From contig CAMDLP010000009.1 in the NCBI GenBank assembly GCA_945901795.1, forward strand, positions 1 to 64,000: DNA of 64,000 nucleotides. The letters run 5' to 3'. A program made the translations under genes and the position numbers. Source of the DNA: Akkermansia muciniphila. Its GTDB lineage: Bacteria > Verrucomicrobiota > Verrucomicrobiia > Verrucomicrobiales > Akkermansiaceae. Every line of letters starts with the position of its first letter. The first letter of the stretch is position 1. Shown piece after piece: positions 16,757 to 25,040 of this stretch. The notes under the pieces are model-generated. The model did no database searches. It was not told the origin of the DNA and was given only the letters and a program-made list of their open reading frames with translations.

Positions 16757-17839
16757 GTGCTCCCATCCCTCACCGGCCAATCCCCCGAAAATCTCGCCGC
16801 CTGGCTCAAGGACGCCGGGGAAGCTTCATTCCGCGCCGATCAGATCCTCGAATGGGTGTGGAAAAAAAAGATCACCGCCATCGAGGCGATGACCAACCTG
16901 CCCGCCGCCCTCCGCGAGAAACTGACAAATTCCTTCCGCCTCGCCGCGCTCGAACACAGCACCACCCAGGGCTCCGCCGACACCACCCGCAAGTTCCTCT
17001 TCCGCCTGCACGACGGCCGCTACGTGGAAAGCGTTCTGATCCCGGCGAACCCCGCGCTCTACGGCGAGAAATCCGACCGCCGCACGCTCTGTGTTTCCTC
17101 GCAGGTCGGCTGCGCTTACGGCTGCAAGTTCTGTGCTTCCGGCCTCGCCGGCTTCACCCGCAATCTCGACGCCGCGGAAATCGCCGGGCAAGTCCTCGCC
17201 GCCGAGCAACTCTCCGGCGAGCGCGTCGATTCGCTGGTCTTCATGGGCATGGGCGAACCGCTCGCCAACCTCGACAACCTGCTAGAAGCTATTGCCTTGA
17301 TCACCGGTCCGAAAACCCTGCATCTCGGCGCGCGGCACCTCACCATTTCCACCTCTGGCCTCGTTCCGCAGATCAAACAGCTCGCCGAGCACCCGCAACA
17401 GGTCCGCCTCGCGATCTCCCTCCACGGCGCGACCGACGACGTCCGCCAGCAGATCATGCCGATCAACAAGAAATGGCCGGTCGCCGAACTGTTCGCCGCG
17501 CTCGATCATTGGAACGCGAAGAAGACGCAGAAACTCACGCTCGAATACATCCTCATCCAAGACGTCAACGACTCGCTCGAACAAGCCGCCATCCTCGCCC
17601 GCCATGCCCGGCGATTAGGCGCGAAGGTCAACCTCATTCCCTACAACACCGTCGAGGGACTGGAATGGAAACGCCCGCCAAACAACCACTGCCGCGCGTT
17701 CCAACAAGTGCTAAAAAACGCCGGCGTCACCGCCAACCTGCGCCTCGAAAAAGGCCATGACATCGACGCCGCCTGCGGCCAACTCCGCCTCAAACAAGAG
17801 ACGGAGGAAGGAATCATCGCCGCGGCTCCTGCCAAGTAG
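16757..17839 (+). CDS. rlmN: 23S rRNA/tRNA adenine-C2 methyltransferase RlmN
   Basis: A radical-SAM enzyme of 360 residues, the normal family length. The CxxxCxxC cluster motif is C119-AYG-C123-KF-C126. The helical N-terminal domain (RADQILEWVWKKK) binds RNA. The mobile methyl-carrying Cys lies near the C-terminus in DAACGQL. GMGEPLANLDN and ISLHGA complete the signature. It methylates A2503 of 23S rRNA and A37 of some tRNAs, aiding decoding accuracy. The start is GTG at 16757 and has no close Shine-Dalgarno. It follows tRNA-Thr in divergent orientation with a 232-base gap holding no other gene. Confidence 0.95.
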   Translation: MLPSLTGQSPENLAAWLKDAGEASFRADQILEWVWKKKITAIEAMTNLPAALREKLTNSFRLAALEHSTTQGSADTTRKFLFRLHDGRYVESVLIPANPALYGEKSDRRTLCVSSQVGCAYGCKFCASGLAGFTRNLDAAEIAGQVLAAEQLSGERVDSLVFMGMGEPLANLDNLLEAIALITGPKTLHLGARHLTISTSGLVPQIKQLAEHPQQVRLAISLHGATDDVRQQIMPINKKWPVAELFAALDHWNAKKTQKLTLEYILIQDVNDSLEQAAILARHARRLGAKVNLIPYNTVEGLEWKRPPNNHCRAFQQVLKNAGVTANLRLEKGHDIDAACGQLRLKQETEEGIIAAAPAK

Positions 17840-17924
17840 TCCAGCCGATGTCATTGATGCCGACGCAATGTATCGTTTGCGCCGATCGGAAAAACAAACT
17901 GTGCGACGCGAAACCACCAAAGAC

Positions 17925-18361
17925 ATGATTGACAATATTCCAAAGCCGCGACGTGCCCTTCCGGCGTTTGGTTCCGGAAGCTGGATCACTCTCTCATTCG
18001 GGATTCTGTTGGCCTGTGCCACCTGCGGAAAGTCAGCGCAACCTGATCTCGGAAGAACCGGTCTTCCGGAGCCTGGGGAACTCGCCGCATGGGTGCAATC
18101 CAGGGAGGCGGTCTTCGATGATGTGCTGGAACTTCAGTCGCTCGCCTATGCCACCCACGGCGAAAACCCACCTCGTGGAGGTTGCCCAGCGCGATCACGA
18201 TCGCCCACGTCCGGAAATACCAAGGGAGGTTCCTCGAGGAATACGAAGTCGGCCTGTGTGCGTGGGACGATGCGGCGGACCACTCGAAGATCCAAATCCA
18301 CCGTGACAACCAAATCCTTTACCGGTTGGATTTTGATAGCATCAAGCCGGGCCGCAAGTGA
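17925..18361 (+). pseudogene. Frameshifted predicted lipoprotein gene
   Basis: Frame 3 from ATG 17925 gives a signal-like start (SWITLSFGILLACATCG, possible lipobox LLAC). It runs to ATHGENPPRG, with no homologous-looking sequence afterwards. From about 18182 another frame continues as LPSAITIAHVRKYQGRFLEEY...FDSIKPGRK and stops at 18361. Adding one base in the GGAGG run near 18177-18181 joins the halves into a protein of about 145 residues. The absence of this gene from the ORF track follows from the shift. It could be a genuine recent pseudogene or a sequencing or assembly error. Function unknown. Confidence 0.6.
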
Positions 18362-18362
18362 T

Positions 18363-18629
18363 TCACACGAGCCTTGCCGCGATCAGCGCCGCCAGAGTCG
18401 TCGGCGTGGCTAGGTTCGCGCGTGTCAGGTCTTCCGCCACGAGTTCGACCTCGAAGCGGTCTTCCACGGCCGCTACCAGCCGGACGATCGCCAGCGAGTC
18501 GAGTCCCGCCTCAATCAGATCCCCGTCTTCGGGAAAATCCCAATCCAGGTCGATGACCCCTTCATCGTTCAACCAGTCGATCAGTTCCACAGGGGTCGGT
18601 GCTTTCTTGTTCGTTACTTCCATGTGCAA
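18363..18629 (-). CDS. Acyl carrier protein
   Basis: The 88-residue protein has the phosphopantetheine attachment motif in DLIEAGLDSLAIVRLV (Ser in DSL) and the acidic four-helix pattern expected of ACPs. It is not next to fatty-acid synthesis genes: its neighbours are a convergent frameshifted lipoprotein gene (stops one base apart) and a divergent gpgS. A stand-alone ACP of this type more often serves a dedicated acyl or aminoacyl transfer pathway than housekeeping fatty-acid synthesis, but its partner is not visible. ATG at 18629 or 18623. Confidence 0.85.
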   Translation of the reverse strand: MHMEVTNKKAPTPVELIDWLNDEGVIDLDWDFPEDGDLIEAGLDSLAIVRLVAAVEDRFEVELVAEDLTRANLATPTTLAALIAARLV

Positions 18630-18772
18630 AAACGGTGCTATGACTTTTTAGCCGCTTCAAGCGGAAAGGTTGGGAAAATTTTCCGGCACCTGCGCGGGCG
18701 GATTTTCACGGAGGAAGCCGCCTGAAACGCATCGTCCTTGCACGCCCCCGGCAGGGCCGCTAGGACTTCGGA

Positions 18773-19708
18773 ATGCCTTCCCCGCAGCGCTTTCACCACC
18801 GGCAGTTCGCCGACGTGAACGCGTTGGTGGCGTTGAAAAAATCGCAGCGGATTTCCGTCTGCATCCCCACGCTCAACGAGGCGGAGACCATCGGGCCGAT
18901 CGTTTCGATCATCCGAGACTCGCTCGTGCGCGGCGGACTGGTCGATGAAATCCTCGTCATCGACTCCGGTTCCACGGACGCCACTCGCGAGCTCGCTGCA
19001 GCCGCGGGAGCCGGCGTCCACCTCGCCTCCGGAATTCTTCCCGACCGGACGAACTATTGTGGAAAGGGCGAAAATCTCTGGAAAGCCCTCCACGTTTCCA
19101 GCGGCGACATCATCTGTTATGTCGATGGCGACATCTCGAATTTCCACCCCGGCTTCATCACCGGACTCGTCGGCCCGCTGCTCACCGATCCCGCCATCGA
19201 CTACGTCAAGGCCTTCTACGAACGCCCGCTTGCCTATGGCGACGAATCCCACTCGACCGGTGGCGGGCGCGTTTCGGAAATCCTCATCCGGCCGCTGATC
19301 TCGCTGTTCTATCCGGAGCTCGGCGGCATTCTCCAGCCGCTTTCCGGCGAATACGCCGCGCGGCGCGAGACTTTGGAATCGCTCGCCTTCCCCGTCGGCT
19401 ACGGCGTGGAAATGGCGCATCTCATCGACCTCGCGCGCGCCGGGAAAATCGACCGCATCGCCCAGACCGACCTCGTCAAACGCATCCACCGCAACCGCGA
19501 CGACGACGAGCTCGGCAGCATGGCATTCGCCATCCTCCGCGTGGTGCTCCGCCGGCTGGAGCGCGATGGCAAGCTCACCCTCGCCGCCCCCCTGCCCGAT
19601 CTCTATCAATCGTGGTCGATCAACGGCGAGAGCATCGAACAATTTTCGAAAGCCATCCCCGAGCCCGAGCGACCGGCGGTCCGGCGTGACTCAGGCATTC
19701 CTGCCTGA
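18773..19708 (+). CDS. gpgS: Glucosyl-3-phosphoglycerate synthase (GT81)
   Basis: The 311-residue GT-A glycosyltransferase has ISVCIPTLNEAETIG at the nucleotide-binding strand, IDSGSTDATRELA, the metal-binding YVDGDISNF, and GYGVEMAHLID followed by QTDLVKRIHRN. These match GpgS, which transfers glucose from a nucleotide sugar to 3-phosphoglycerate, the first step to glucosylglycerate, a compatible solute, or to methylglucose polysaccharide. A phosphatase gene (gpgP) is not next to it. Its 3' end, including the stop codon, lies inside a 22-bp inverted repeat. Confidence 0.85.
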   Translation: MPSPQRFHHRQFADVNALVALKKSQRISVCIPTLNEAETIGPIVSIIRDSLVRGGLVDEILVIDSGSTDATRELAAAAGAGVHLASGILPDRTNYCGKGENLWKALHVSSGDIICYVDGDISNFHPGFITGLVGPLLTDPAIDYVKAFYERPLAYGDESHSTGGGRVSEILIRPLISLFYPELGGILQPLSGEYAARRETLESLAFPVGYGVEMAHLIDLARAGKIDRIAQTDLVKRIHRNRDDDELGSMAFAILRVVLRRLERDGKLTLAAPLPDLYQSWSINGESIEQFSKAIPEPERPAVRRDSGIPA

Positions 19709-19746
19709 TCTTCATTGCCCGCGGGAAGATCAGGCAGGAATGCCTG
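19692..19746 (+). terminator. 22-bp inverted repeat spanning the gpgS stop
   Basis: CAGGCATTCCTGCCTGATCTTC (19692-19713) pairs perfectly with 19725-19746 across an 11-base loop and contains the TGA stop at 19706-19708. Each arm also contains its own small hairpin (CAGGCA-TTCC-TGCCTG). No U-tract follows, so it may be an mRNA-stabilising or REP-like element rather than an intrinsic terminator. Confidence 0.6.
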
Positions 19747-19836
19747 CATCACAGCCTCGCTAGAACAATAGCCAGAAAAAGAAACCGGCGGAAACCGAAG
19801 CGGGGGGACTTCGATTTACGCCGGTATTTCTCTTGC

Positions 19837-19880
19837 GGGGGGGGGGGGTCGTTTTTCACTGCCAGCTCCCTCGGGGGGGG
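19837..19880 (+). repeat. Two poly-G tracts upstream of the GH3 gene
   Basis: A run of 12 G (19837-19848) and a run of 8 G (19873-19880) lie 25 bases apart in the 294-base gap before the GH3 gene. The gap otherwise holds no gene. Such tracts are prone to slippage. Confidence 0.8.
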
Positions 19881-19938
19881 AGGTTGCTCGCGGCGACTCA
19901 TGAGAGATACCCCATTTCCGGCCATAAGGATATGGCGT

Positions 19939-19956
19939 GATCGCGTATGCGCGATC
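19939..19956 (+). promoter_or_regulatory. Candidate operator upstream of the GH3 gene
   Basis: GATCGCG-TATG-CGCGATC is a perfect 7+7 dyad 46 bases before the GH3 start. The size and GC-rich dyad would suit a LacI-type repressor site. No regulator gene is nearby. Confidence 0.35.
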
Positions 19957-20002
19957 GCGGGGGGTGTGATAAGCCTTGAAATCGGGCGCTTGGGGAGACG
20001 TG

Positions 20003-22144
20003 ATGGCCGGGATGAGCAAGGACGCGTTTCTCCACGAGCTGCTGGGCCGGATGTCGGTCGAGGAAATGGCCGGCCAACTCAATCTCCTAACCGGAGCGAT
20101 GGACGCCACCGGCATGAAGCACTCGGACGATCTGGAAGCCAAGATCCGCGCGGGCCACTGCGGCGCGGTGCTCAATGTATACACGCCCGCCGCGACACGG
20201 GCCTTGCAGGAGTTGGCGCTGGCGAGCCCGCTGGGAATCCCGCTGATTTTTGGCTACGACGTGATTCACGGCCACCGGACGATCTATCCGATACCGCTGG
20301 GGCTCTCGTGCTCATGGAATCTTGATCTGATCGGACGCTGCGCGCGGATGGCGGCGGCGGAGTCGGCGGCGGACGGGCTGCACTGGGTTTACTCGCCGAT
20401 GGTGGACATTTCGCAGGACCCGCGCTGGGGGCGTGTCGCGGAAGGAGCGGGCGAAGACCCGTGGCTGGGCGCGCAAATCGCGGTGGCGATGGTGCGTGGC
20501 TATCAGGGAAATGATCTGGCAGATCCGACCTCGGTGCTTGCCTGTGTGAAGCACTTCGCGCTCTACGGTGCGCCGATGGGCGGGCGCGATTACCACACGG
20601 TGGACATGAGCCGCCGGGAGATGGAGGATACGTATTTCCCGCCGTATCGCGCTGCGATCGACGCCGGGGCGCGGACGGTGATGACCGCCTTCAACGACAT
20701 CGACGGAATTCCCGCGAGTGCTAACCGCTGGTTGCTCACTGAGCTGCTGCGCGGGCAGTGGGGCTTCCAAGGCTGGATCGTGACCGACTACACCGCGGTG
20801 ACCGAAATGAAAAACCACGGCACCGCCGCCACCGACGCGGACGCGGCGCGGCAGTCGCTGGAGGCTGGTGTGGACATGGACATGGTGTCGGAAGCATTCC
20901 TATCCGAGCTTCCGGCGCTGGTGAAATCCGGAGCCGTCCGCGAAGAGCAGCTCGATGCGGCGGTGCTGCGCGTGCTGGAAACGAAGTGGGATCTCGGGCT
21001 TTTCCGCGATCCCCTCGCCCGCTGCAATCACGAGCCGGTGATTCATTCGACCGCGGAAAACAGGAGCCTCGCGCGTGAGGCGGCCCGCGAGTCGATGGTC
21101 CTCTTGAAAAACGAAGGCGAAATTCTGCCGCTCTCAAAACACCAAAATATCGCGCTGATCGGCCCGCTCGCCGACAGCCGCCGCGACATGCTCGGCTGCT
21201 GGATCGCCGCCGGGGACGAATCGCTCGCCGCCTCGCCGCTCGATGGATTCCGCGAAGTCGCGACCGTGGTTCACGCCCAAGGCTGCGGGATCAGCGAAGC
21301 AAACGAGGATTTGTTAGCAGATGCGATCCGCGCGGCCACGCAGGCGGACGTCGTCGTGCTGGTGCTCGGCGAGAACTGGCAGATGAACGGCGAGGCAGCC
21401 AGCCGGACGGACATCCGCCTGCCTCAGTGCCAGCGGGAATTGGCGAAACACATTCTTCAAACAGGCAAGCCCTGCGTGCTGGTGACGATGAGCGGACGAC
21501 CGCTGGAGCTGACTTGGGAGAACTCGCAATTTCCCGCCATCCTCCACGCGTGGGCGCTGGGCACGGAAGGCGGTCACGCGCTGGCCGAGGTGATTTTCGG
21601 CGACGCCGCGCCGGTCGGAAAACTCACGATGGGCTTCCCCCGCAGCGTCGGACAATTGCCGATGACATACCGCGAGAAGCCCACCGGCCGGCCCTTCAAC
21701 GCGACGGAGAAGTATTCCTCCAAGTATCTCGACGCGCCAAATGACGCGCTCTATCCGTTTGGTCACGGCTTGACTTACGCGGCATTTGACTACGGCCCGG
21801 TCACCGCCAGTTGCACGGAAATGAAACCAGGTGAACCCATCACTGTTTCCGCCGAAATCACCAATCGCACAGGCCACCCTGCCACCGAGACGCTCCAGCT
21901 TTACGTCCGAGACCTCGTCGCCTCGGTCACCCGTCCGCTCAAGGAATTGCGAGGTTTTCAACGGATCACGCTGGATGCAGGGGAATCCAAAGTGGTCTCA
22001 TTTCAGCTCACCGATGCCGATTTGGCGTTCCCGGGACCGGACTACCAACCGCTCACCGAGCCGGGTGATTTCGTGGCAATGGTCGGCCCCAGTTCTGCCA
22101 GCGTGGGTTGCGTGCGTTTCACACGGACCGCGATCAATGGGTGA
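20003..22144 (+). CDS. Glycoside hydrolase family 3 beta-glucosidase (BglX-like)
   Basis: The start at 20003 is chosen for the GGGGAG 5 bases upstream; the ORF track's 19976 is a TTG. The product of about 713 residues has the GH3 N-terminal TIM barrel (GYDVIHGHRTIYPIPL, SPMVDISQDPRWGRVAEGAGEDP, KHFALYGAP). The nucleophile Asp is in GWIVTDYTAV. Then come the alpha/beta sandwich (MVLLKNEGEILPL) and a C-terminal FN3-like domain (YPFGHGLTYAAF...ELRGFQR). No signal peptide is visible, so it probably acts in the cytoplasm on imported gluco- or xylo-oligosaccharides. It overlaps the convergent glycine-zipper gene by 11 bases. Confidence 0.92.
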   Translation: MAGMSKDAFLHELLGRMSVEEMAGQLNLLTGAMDATGMKHSDDLEAKIRAGHCGAVLNVYTPAATRALQELALASPLGIPLIFGYDVIHGHRTIYPIPLGLSCSWNLDLIGRCARMAAAESAADGLHWVYSPMVDISQDPRWGRVAEGAGEDPWLGAQIAVAMVRGYQGNDLADPTSVLACVKHFALYGAPMGGRDYHTVDMSRREMEDTYFPPYRAAIDAGARTVMTAFNDIDGIPASANRWLLTELLRGQWGFQGWIVTDYTAVTEMKNHGTAATDADAARQSLEAGVDMDMVSEAFLSELPALVKSGAVREEQLDAAVLRVLETKWDLGLFRDPLARCNHEPVIHSTAENRSLAREAARESMVLLKNEGEILPLSKHQNIALIGPLADSRRDMLGCWIAAGDESLAASPLDGFREVATVVHAQGCGISEANEDLLADAIRAATQADVVVLVLGENWQMNGEAASRTDIRLPQCQRELAKHILQTGKPCVLVTMSGRPLELTWENSQFPAILHAWALGTEGGHALAEVIFGDAAPVGKLTMGFPRSVGQLPMTYREKPTGRPFNATEKYSSKYLDAPNDALYPFGHGLTYAAFDYGPVTASCTEMKPGEPITVSAEITNRTGHPATETLQLYVRDLVASVTRPLKELRGFQRITLDAGESKVVSFQLTDADLAFPGPDYQPLTEPGDFVAMVGPSSASVGCVRFTRTAING

Positions 22145-22586
22145 TCCGTGTGCGGCCGCCATCACCCAGCACGCGGACGCGGTCGCCCTCGCTGAAGGAC
22201 TCCCGCGGATTCACCTCTTGGGTGACGGAAAGCGAGCCGCCGCCATCAAGGTGGACTTGGACTTCAATGCCTTGGCGGGAGCCCATCGACTGCTGCGCAT
22301 GCGAGCCAGCCACAGCCCCAAGTCCGGCACCGCCGACGGTTGCCAAGGTTCTCCCCGAGCCTCCACCGATCTGGTTACCGAGGACGCCGCCAGCCACGCC
22401 GCCGAGAATCATTCCCGCCGTGTTGCCACCTTCAATTTTCACGTAGCGGATCGAGGTGATCCGGCCCTCTCTCACCGTCTGGGCCTGGCCGGCCTCACTG
22501 CGAGAATAGGTGTCTCCCGTGAGGCTTTGCTGGGCGCAGGAAACAAAGAAGAATGGTAAGGTGGCGATGGCGATGATGGTTTTCAT
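22134..22586 (-). CDS. Glycine-zipper lipoprotein (SlyB/RcnB-like)
   Basis: A lipoprotein signal (MKTIIAIATLPFFFVSCAQ, lipobox FVSC) is followed by a glycine-zipper 2TM segment (GGNTAGMILGGVAGGVLGNQIGGG...GAGLGAVAGS). The C-terminal beta domain is YVKIEGG..VQVHLDGGGSLSV, ending in DRVRVLGDGG. This is the build of SlyB-type outer-membrane lipoproteins thought to support envelope integrity. 150 residues, normal length. Its 3' end overlaps the end of the GH3 gene on the other strand. Confidence 0.85.
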   Translation of the reverse strand: MKTIIAIATLPFFFVSCAQQSLTGDTYSRSEAGQAQTVREGRITSIRYVKIEGGNTAGMILGGVAGGVLGNQIGGGSGRTLATVGGAGLGAVAGSHAQQSMGSRQGIEVQVHLDGGGSLSVTQEVNPRESFSEGDRVRVLGDGGRTRITH

Positions 22587-22720
22587 ATCGAGGAAAAACT
22601 AAATAGATTCGAGGGTTTGTAAAGCGGCGAAGGCAGGATGCTTGAATTGCGGGTGCTGCATCAAGGTTCCTTTTCCCTTTGCCTTGCCGCAGGAATGGCT
22701 TACCAAGAGCGCCCCGCCGC

Positions 22721-23473
22721 ATGAGATTGTTCCGAATCCTTACTTTTAAAGAACTGAAGGGGTATTTCCTGACCCCGTTCGGCTGGGTCGTTCTGGCCTT
22801 CGTCACCCTCATGCAGGGCGTCTCGCTGTCCACGGCGATGAAAGGCTTCCGCGACACGCCGGTGCGCGACAGCTTGGTTTACGTGACCTTCCACACGCCG
22901 CTGTTCTGGTTCTATTTTCTGTTCATTTTCCCGCTGATCACGATGCGGTTGTTCTCCGAGGAGGAGCGCTCGGGGACATTGGAAACGCTGCTCACCGCGC
23001 CGGTGCGGACTTGGCAGGTGGTGTTTTCGAAATACGCGGCGGCGATGATTTTCTACACGGTGCTGTGGATTCCGGGGCTCGTGCAGTTCAAGATGTTCGA
23101 GTGGGTGACGGATCTTCCGCCCGCCTGGACGCCCGGCGCGCTCGGCGGGGCCTTCACCGCGGTCATGCTGATGGGCGCGGCGTTCACTGCCATCGGCTGC
23201 CTCGCCTCGGCGCTAACATCGAGCCAGATCATCGCGGGGATTTTCACCATCGGGCTGCTGGTCATCCAGTATTTCATGGGATTCGTCACGATCATCTGGG
23301 GCGAGTCGTTCGCGGGCGCGGCGTTCTTCCATTACATCTCCTCGCAGCAGCATTTGCATTATTTCGCTAGCGGCTTGTTCGACACGCGGCCGGTGGTTTA
23401 TTTCCTGAGCCTCGCGATCTTCGTGCTGTTCCTGACCTATCAAGTCGTCGATTACCGTCGCTGGCGCCGTTGA
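22721..23473 (+). CDS. ABC-2 type permease (GldF-like)
   Basis: The start at 22721 (MRLFRILTFKELKGYFLTPFGWVV) is typical for GldF-like permeases; the ORF track's longer form is rejected. The 250 residues contain six membrane helices and the cytoplasmic motif FSEEERSGTLETLLTAPV that contacts the ATPase. It is the first of three same-strand genes (19- and 6-base gaps): permease, GldG, DUF4340. The matching ATP-binding subunit is not in the operon. In Bacteroidota GldAFG supports gliding and secretion. In this phylum the substrate is unknown. Confidence 0.87.
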   Translation: MRLFRILTFKELKGYFLTPFGWVVLAFVTLMQGVSLSTAMKGFRDTPVRDSLVYVTFHTPLFWFYFLFIFPLITMRLFSEEERSGTLETLLTAPVRTWQVVFSKYAAAMIFYTVLWIPGLVQFKMFEWVTDLPPAWTPGALGGAFTAVMLMGAAFTAIGCLASALTSSQIIAGIFTIGLLVIQYFMGFVTIIWGESFAGAAFFHYISSQQHLHYFASGLFDTRPVVYFLSLAIFVLFLTYQVVDYRRWRR

Positions 23474-23492
23474 GTTTCCTGATTTTTTCTTC

Positions 23493-25034
23493 ATGTCCGA
23501 TCCTTCCTCCGAGCCTCAAGGAAAACCCGCCCGCCCGCTGAACCGCTGGGGGCTGGGCACGCTTTCCGTGCTCCAGATCGTCTTCCTCGCGGTCACCCTC
23601 ATCGCGCTGAATTATCTAGCAGTCCATCATTTCACCCGCGTCGATCTTAGCCGCGAGGCCGCTTACACGCTCTCGCCATCGACGACGCACTACCTGAAAG
23701 ACAAGGTTCTCAGCGGGCGCGAGAAGCCGATCAAGTGGATCATGGCCTTCCGCCGGAGCTCGCCGTTTTACGAGCGGGTGCGGGCGCTGGCAGAGGAATA
23801 CGCGCGCCTTTCCGATGGGAAAATCCAGTTGAAAATCGTCGATCCGCTCCGCAGTTCCGACCGCACACAGGAAGTCACCGCGGCCTACGGCCTGCCGCTC
23901 ACCAAGGACCTCATCGTCATGGACGCGCGGACCGACGACGGCCCGATCTCCACCGAGGACAAGAACGGCAACCGCATCCTCCACCCTAACGTGAAGCTCA
24001 TCGTCGCCGACGACATGGCCATTTACACCACCGCCGATTCGCAGCGGAAGATCACTGGCTTTCAGGGCGAGGACGTCCTGACGGCCCGCCTCGTCGAGTC
24101 GATCGAGGGCCGCGCGCGCAAGATGGCTTTCCTCGCAGACAAGAGCCGGATCGATTCAGAGGGCGAAAACTCCCCCGCCAAATCGCTGCTCGACACCCTC
24201 CGCTTTCAAAACGTCGATCTCCAGGGCATCAATCTATCCGGCCTCGCGGAAATCCCCGCCGATCTCGAAGGCGTCGCGCTGGTCGCCCCGAAATACGACC
24301 TGACCGACGCCGAGCTCGCGGTGTTGGAAAAATACTGGACCACCCCGCGCTCGGCCATGCTGGTGCTGCTAGAGCCCGGCGACACGCTGCCGAAATTGCG
24401 CGCCTTCCTCCGTGGCAACGGCATCACGCCCCGACGCGACCGGGTGATTTCCCTCGTGGACAAGCGCATCGACACCACCGCTCGCGGCGTGTTCACGGCC
24501 GGCGTGGATTTCACCAAGGACTTCGCCGGCCAAGCGACCGTGTTCGAGGGCGCGACCTCATCGCTCGAAGTGCGCGAAGGCGCGGAGGACTTGATGAACA
24601 AGCAGGTGAATCCGATCGGTCTGATCCAGGCGGCGGACGGATTCTGGGGCGAGACGAAATTCGGAGGGAAAGACACCAGCTTCGACGAAAAGGAAGACAC
24701 CAAGCCGCCCTTCCATCTCGCCGCCTGCGTCACCCGCGGCGCCGCCAGCGACGACCGCTTCGCCGCCGCCACCTCGCGGATGGTGGTCATCGCCAACACC
24801 GATTTCCTCGAACCCAAGCGGCAGCGCGCGGAGAACATCGACTTCCTCGCCTCGTCCGTGAACTGGCTGATGGACCGCCAGTCGCTCGCCGGCATCGGCC
24901 CGCGCTCGCTGGCCACTTACAAGCTGCCGCTTCTCGACGCGCAGGTCTCCTTCATCAACCGGGTGAACCTGTTCTTCCTGCCCGCGTTCCTGATCCTGGC
25001 GGGAGCCTTCGTCTGGTCCTCGCGCCGCGCCTAA
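23493..25034 (+). CDS. GldG-family ABC transporter auxiliary protein
   Basis: The 513-residue protein has one N-terminal membrane helix (about 28-48), a large periplasmic domain of the PF09822 type (DLSREAAYTLSPSTTHYLK, then KIVDPLRSSDRTQEV), and a C-terminal helix followed by a positively charged end (LFFLPAFLILAGAFVWSSRRA). This is the GldG architecture, a periplasmic partner of GldF. The sequence shows Rossmann-like segments but no obvious catalytic residues. Middle gene of the permease-GldG-DUF4340 operon. Confidence 0.87.
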   Translation: MSDPSSEPQGKPARPLNRWGLGTLSVLQIVFLAVTLIALNYLAVHHFTRVDLSREAAYTLSPSTTHYLKDKVLSGREKPIKWIMAFRRSSPFYERVRALAEEYARLSDGKIQLKIVDPLRSSDRTQEVTAAYGLPLTKDLIVMDARTDDGPISTEDKNGNRILHPNVKLIVADDMAIYTTADSQRKITGFQGEDVLTARLVESIEGRARKMAFLADKSRIDSEGENSPAKSLLDTLRFQNVDLQGINLSGLAEIPADLEGVALVAPKYDLTDAELAVLEKYWTTPRSAMLVLLEPGDTLPKLRAFLRGNGITPRRDRVISLVDKRIDTTARGVFTAGVDFTKDFAGQATVFEGATSSLEVREGAEDLMNKQVNPIGLIQAADGFWGETKFGGKDTSFDEKEDTKPPFHLAACVTRGAASDDRFAAATSRMVVIANTDFLEPKRQRAENIDFLASSVNWLMDRQSLAGIGPRSLATYKLPLLDAQVSFINRVNLFFLPAFLILAGAFVWSSRRA

Positions 25035-25040
25035 CTTGTC

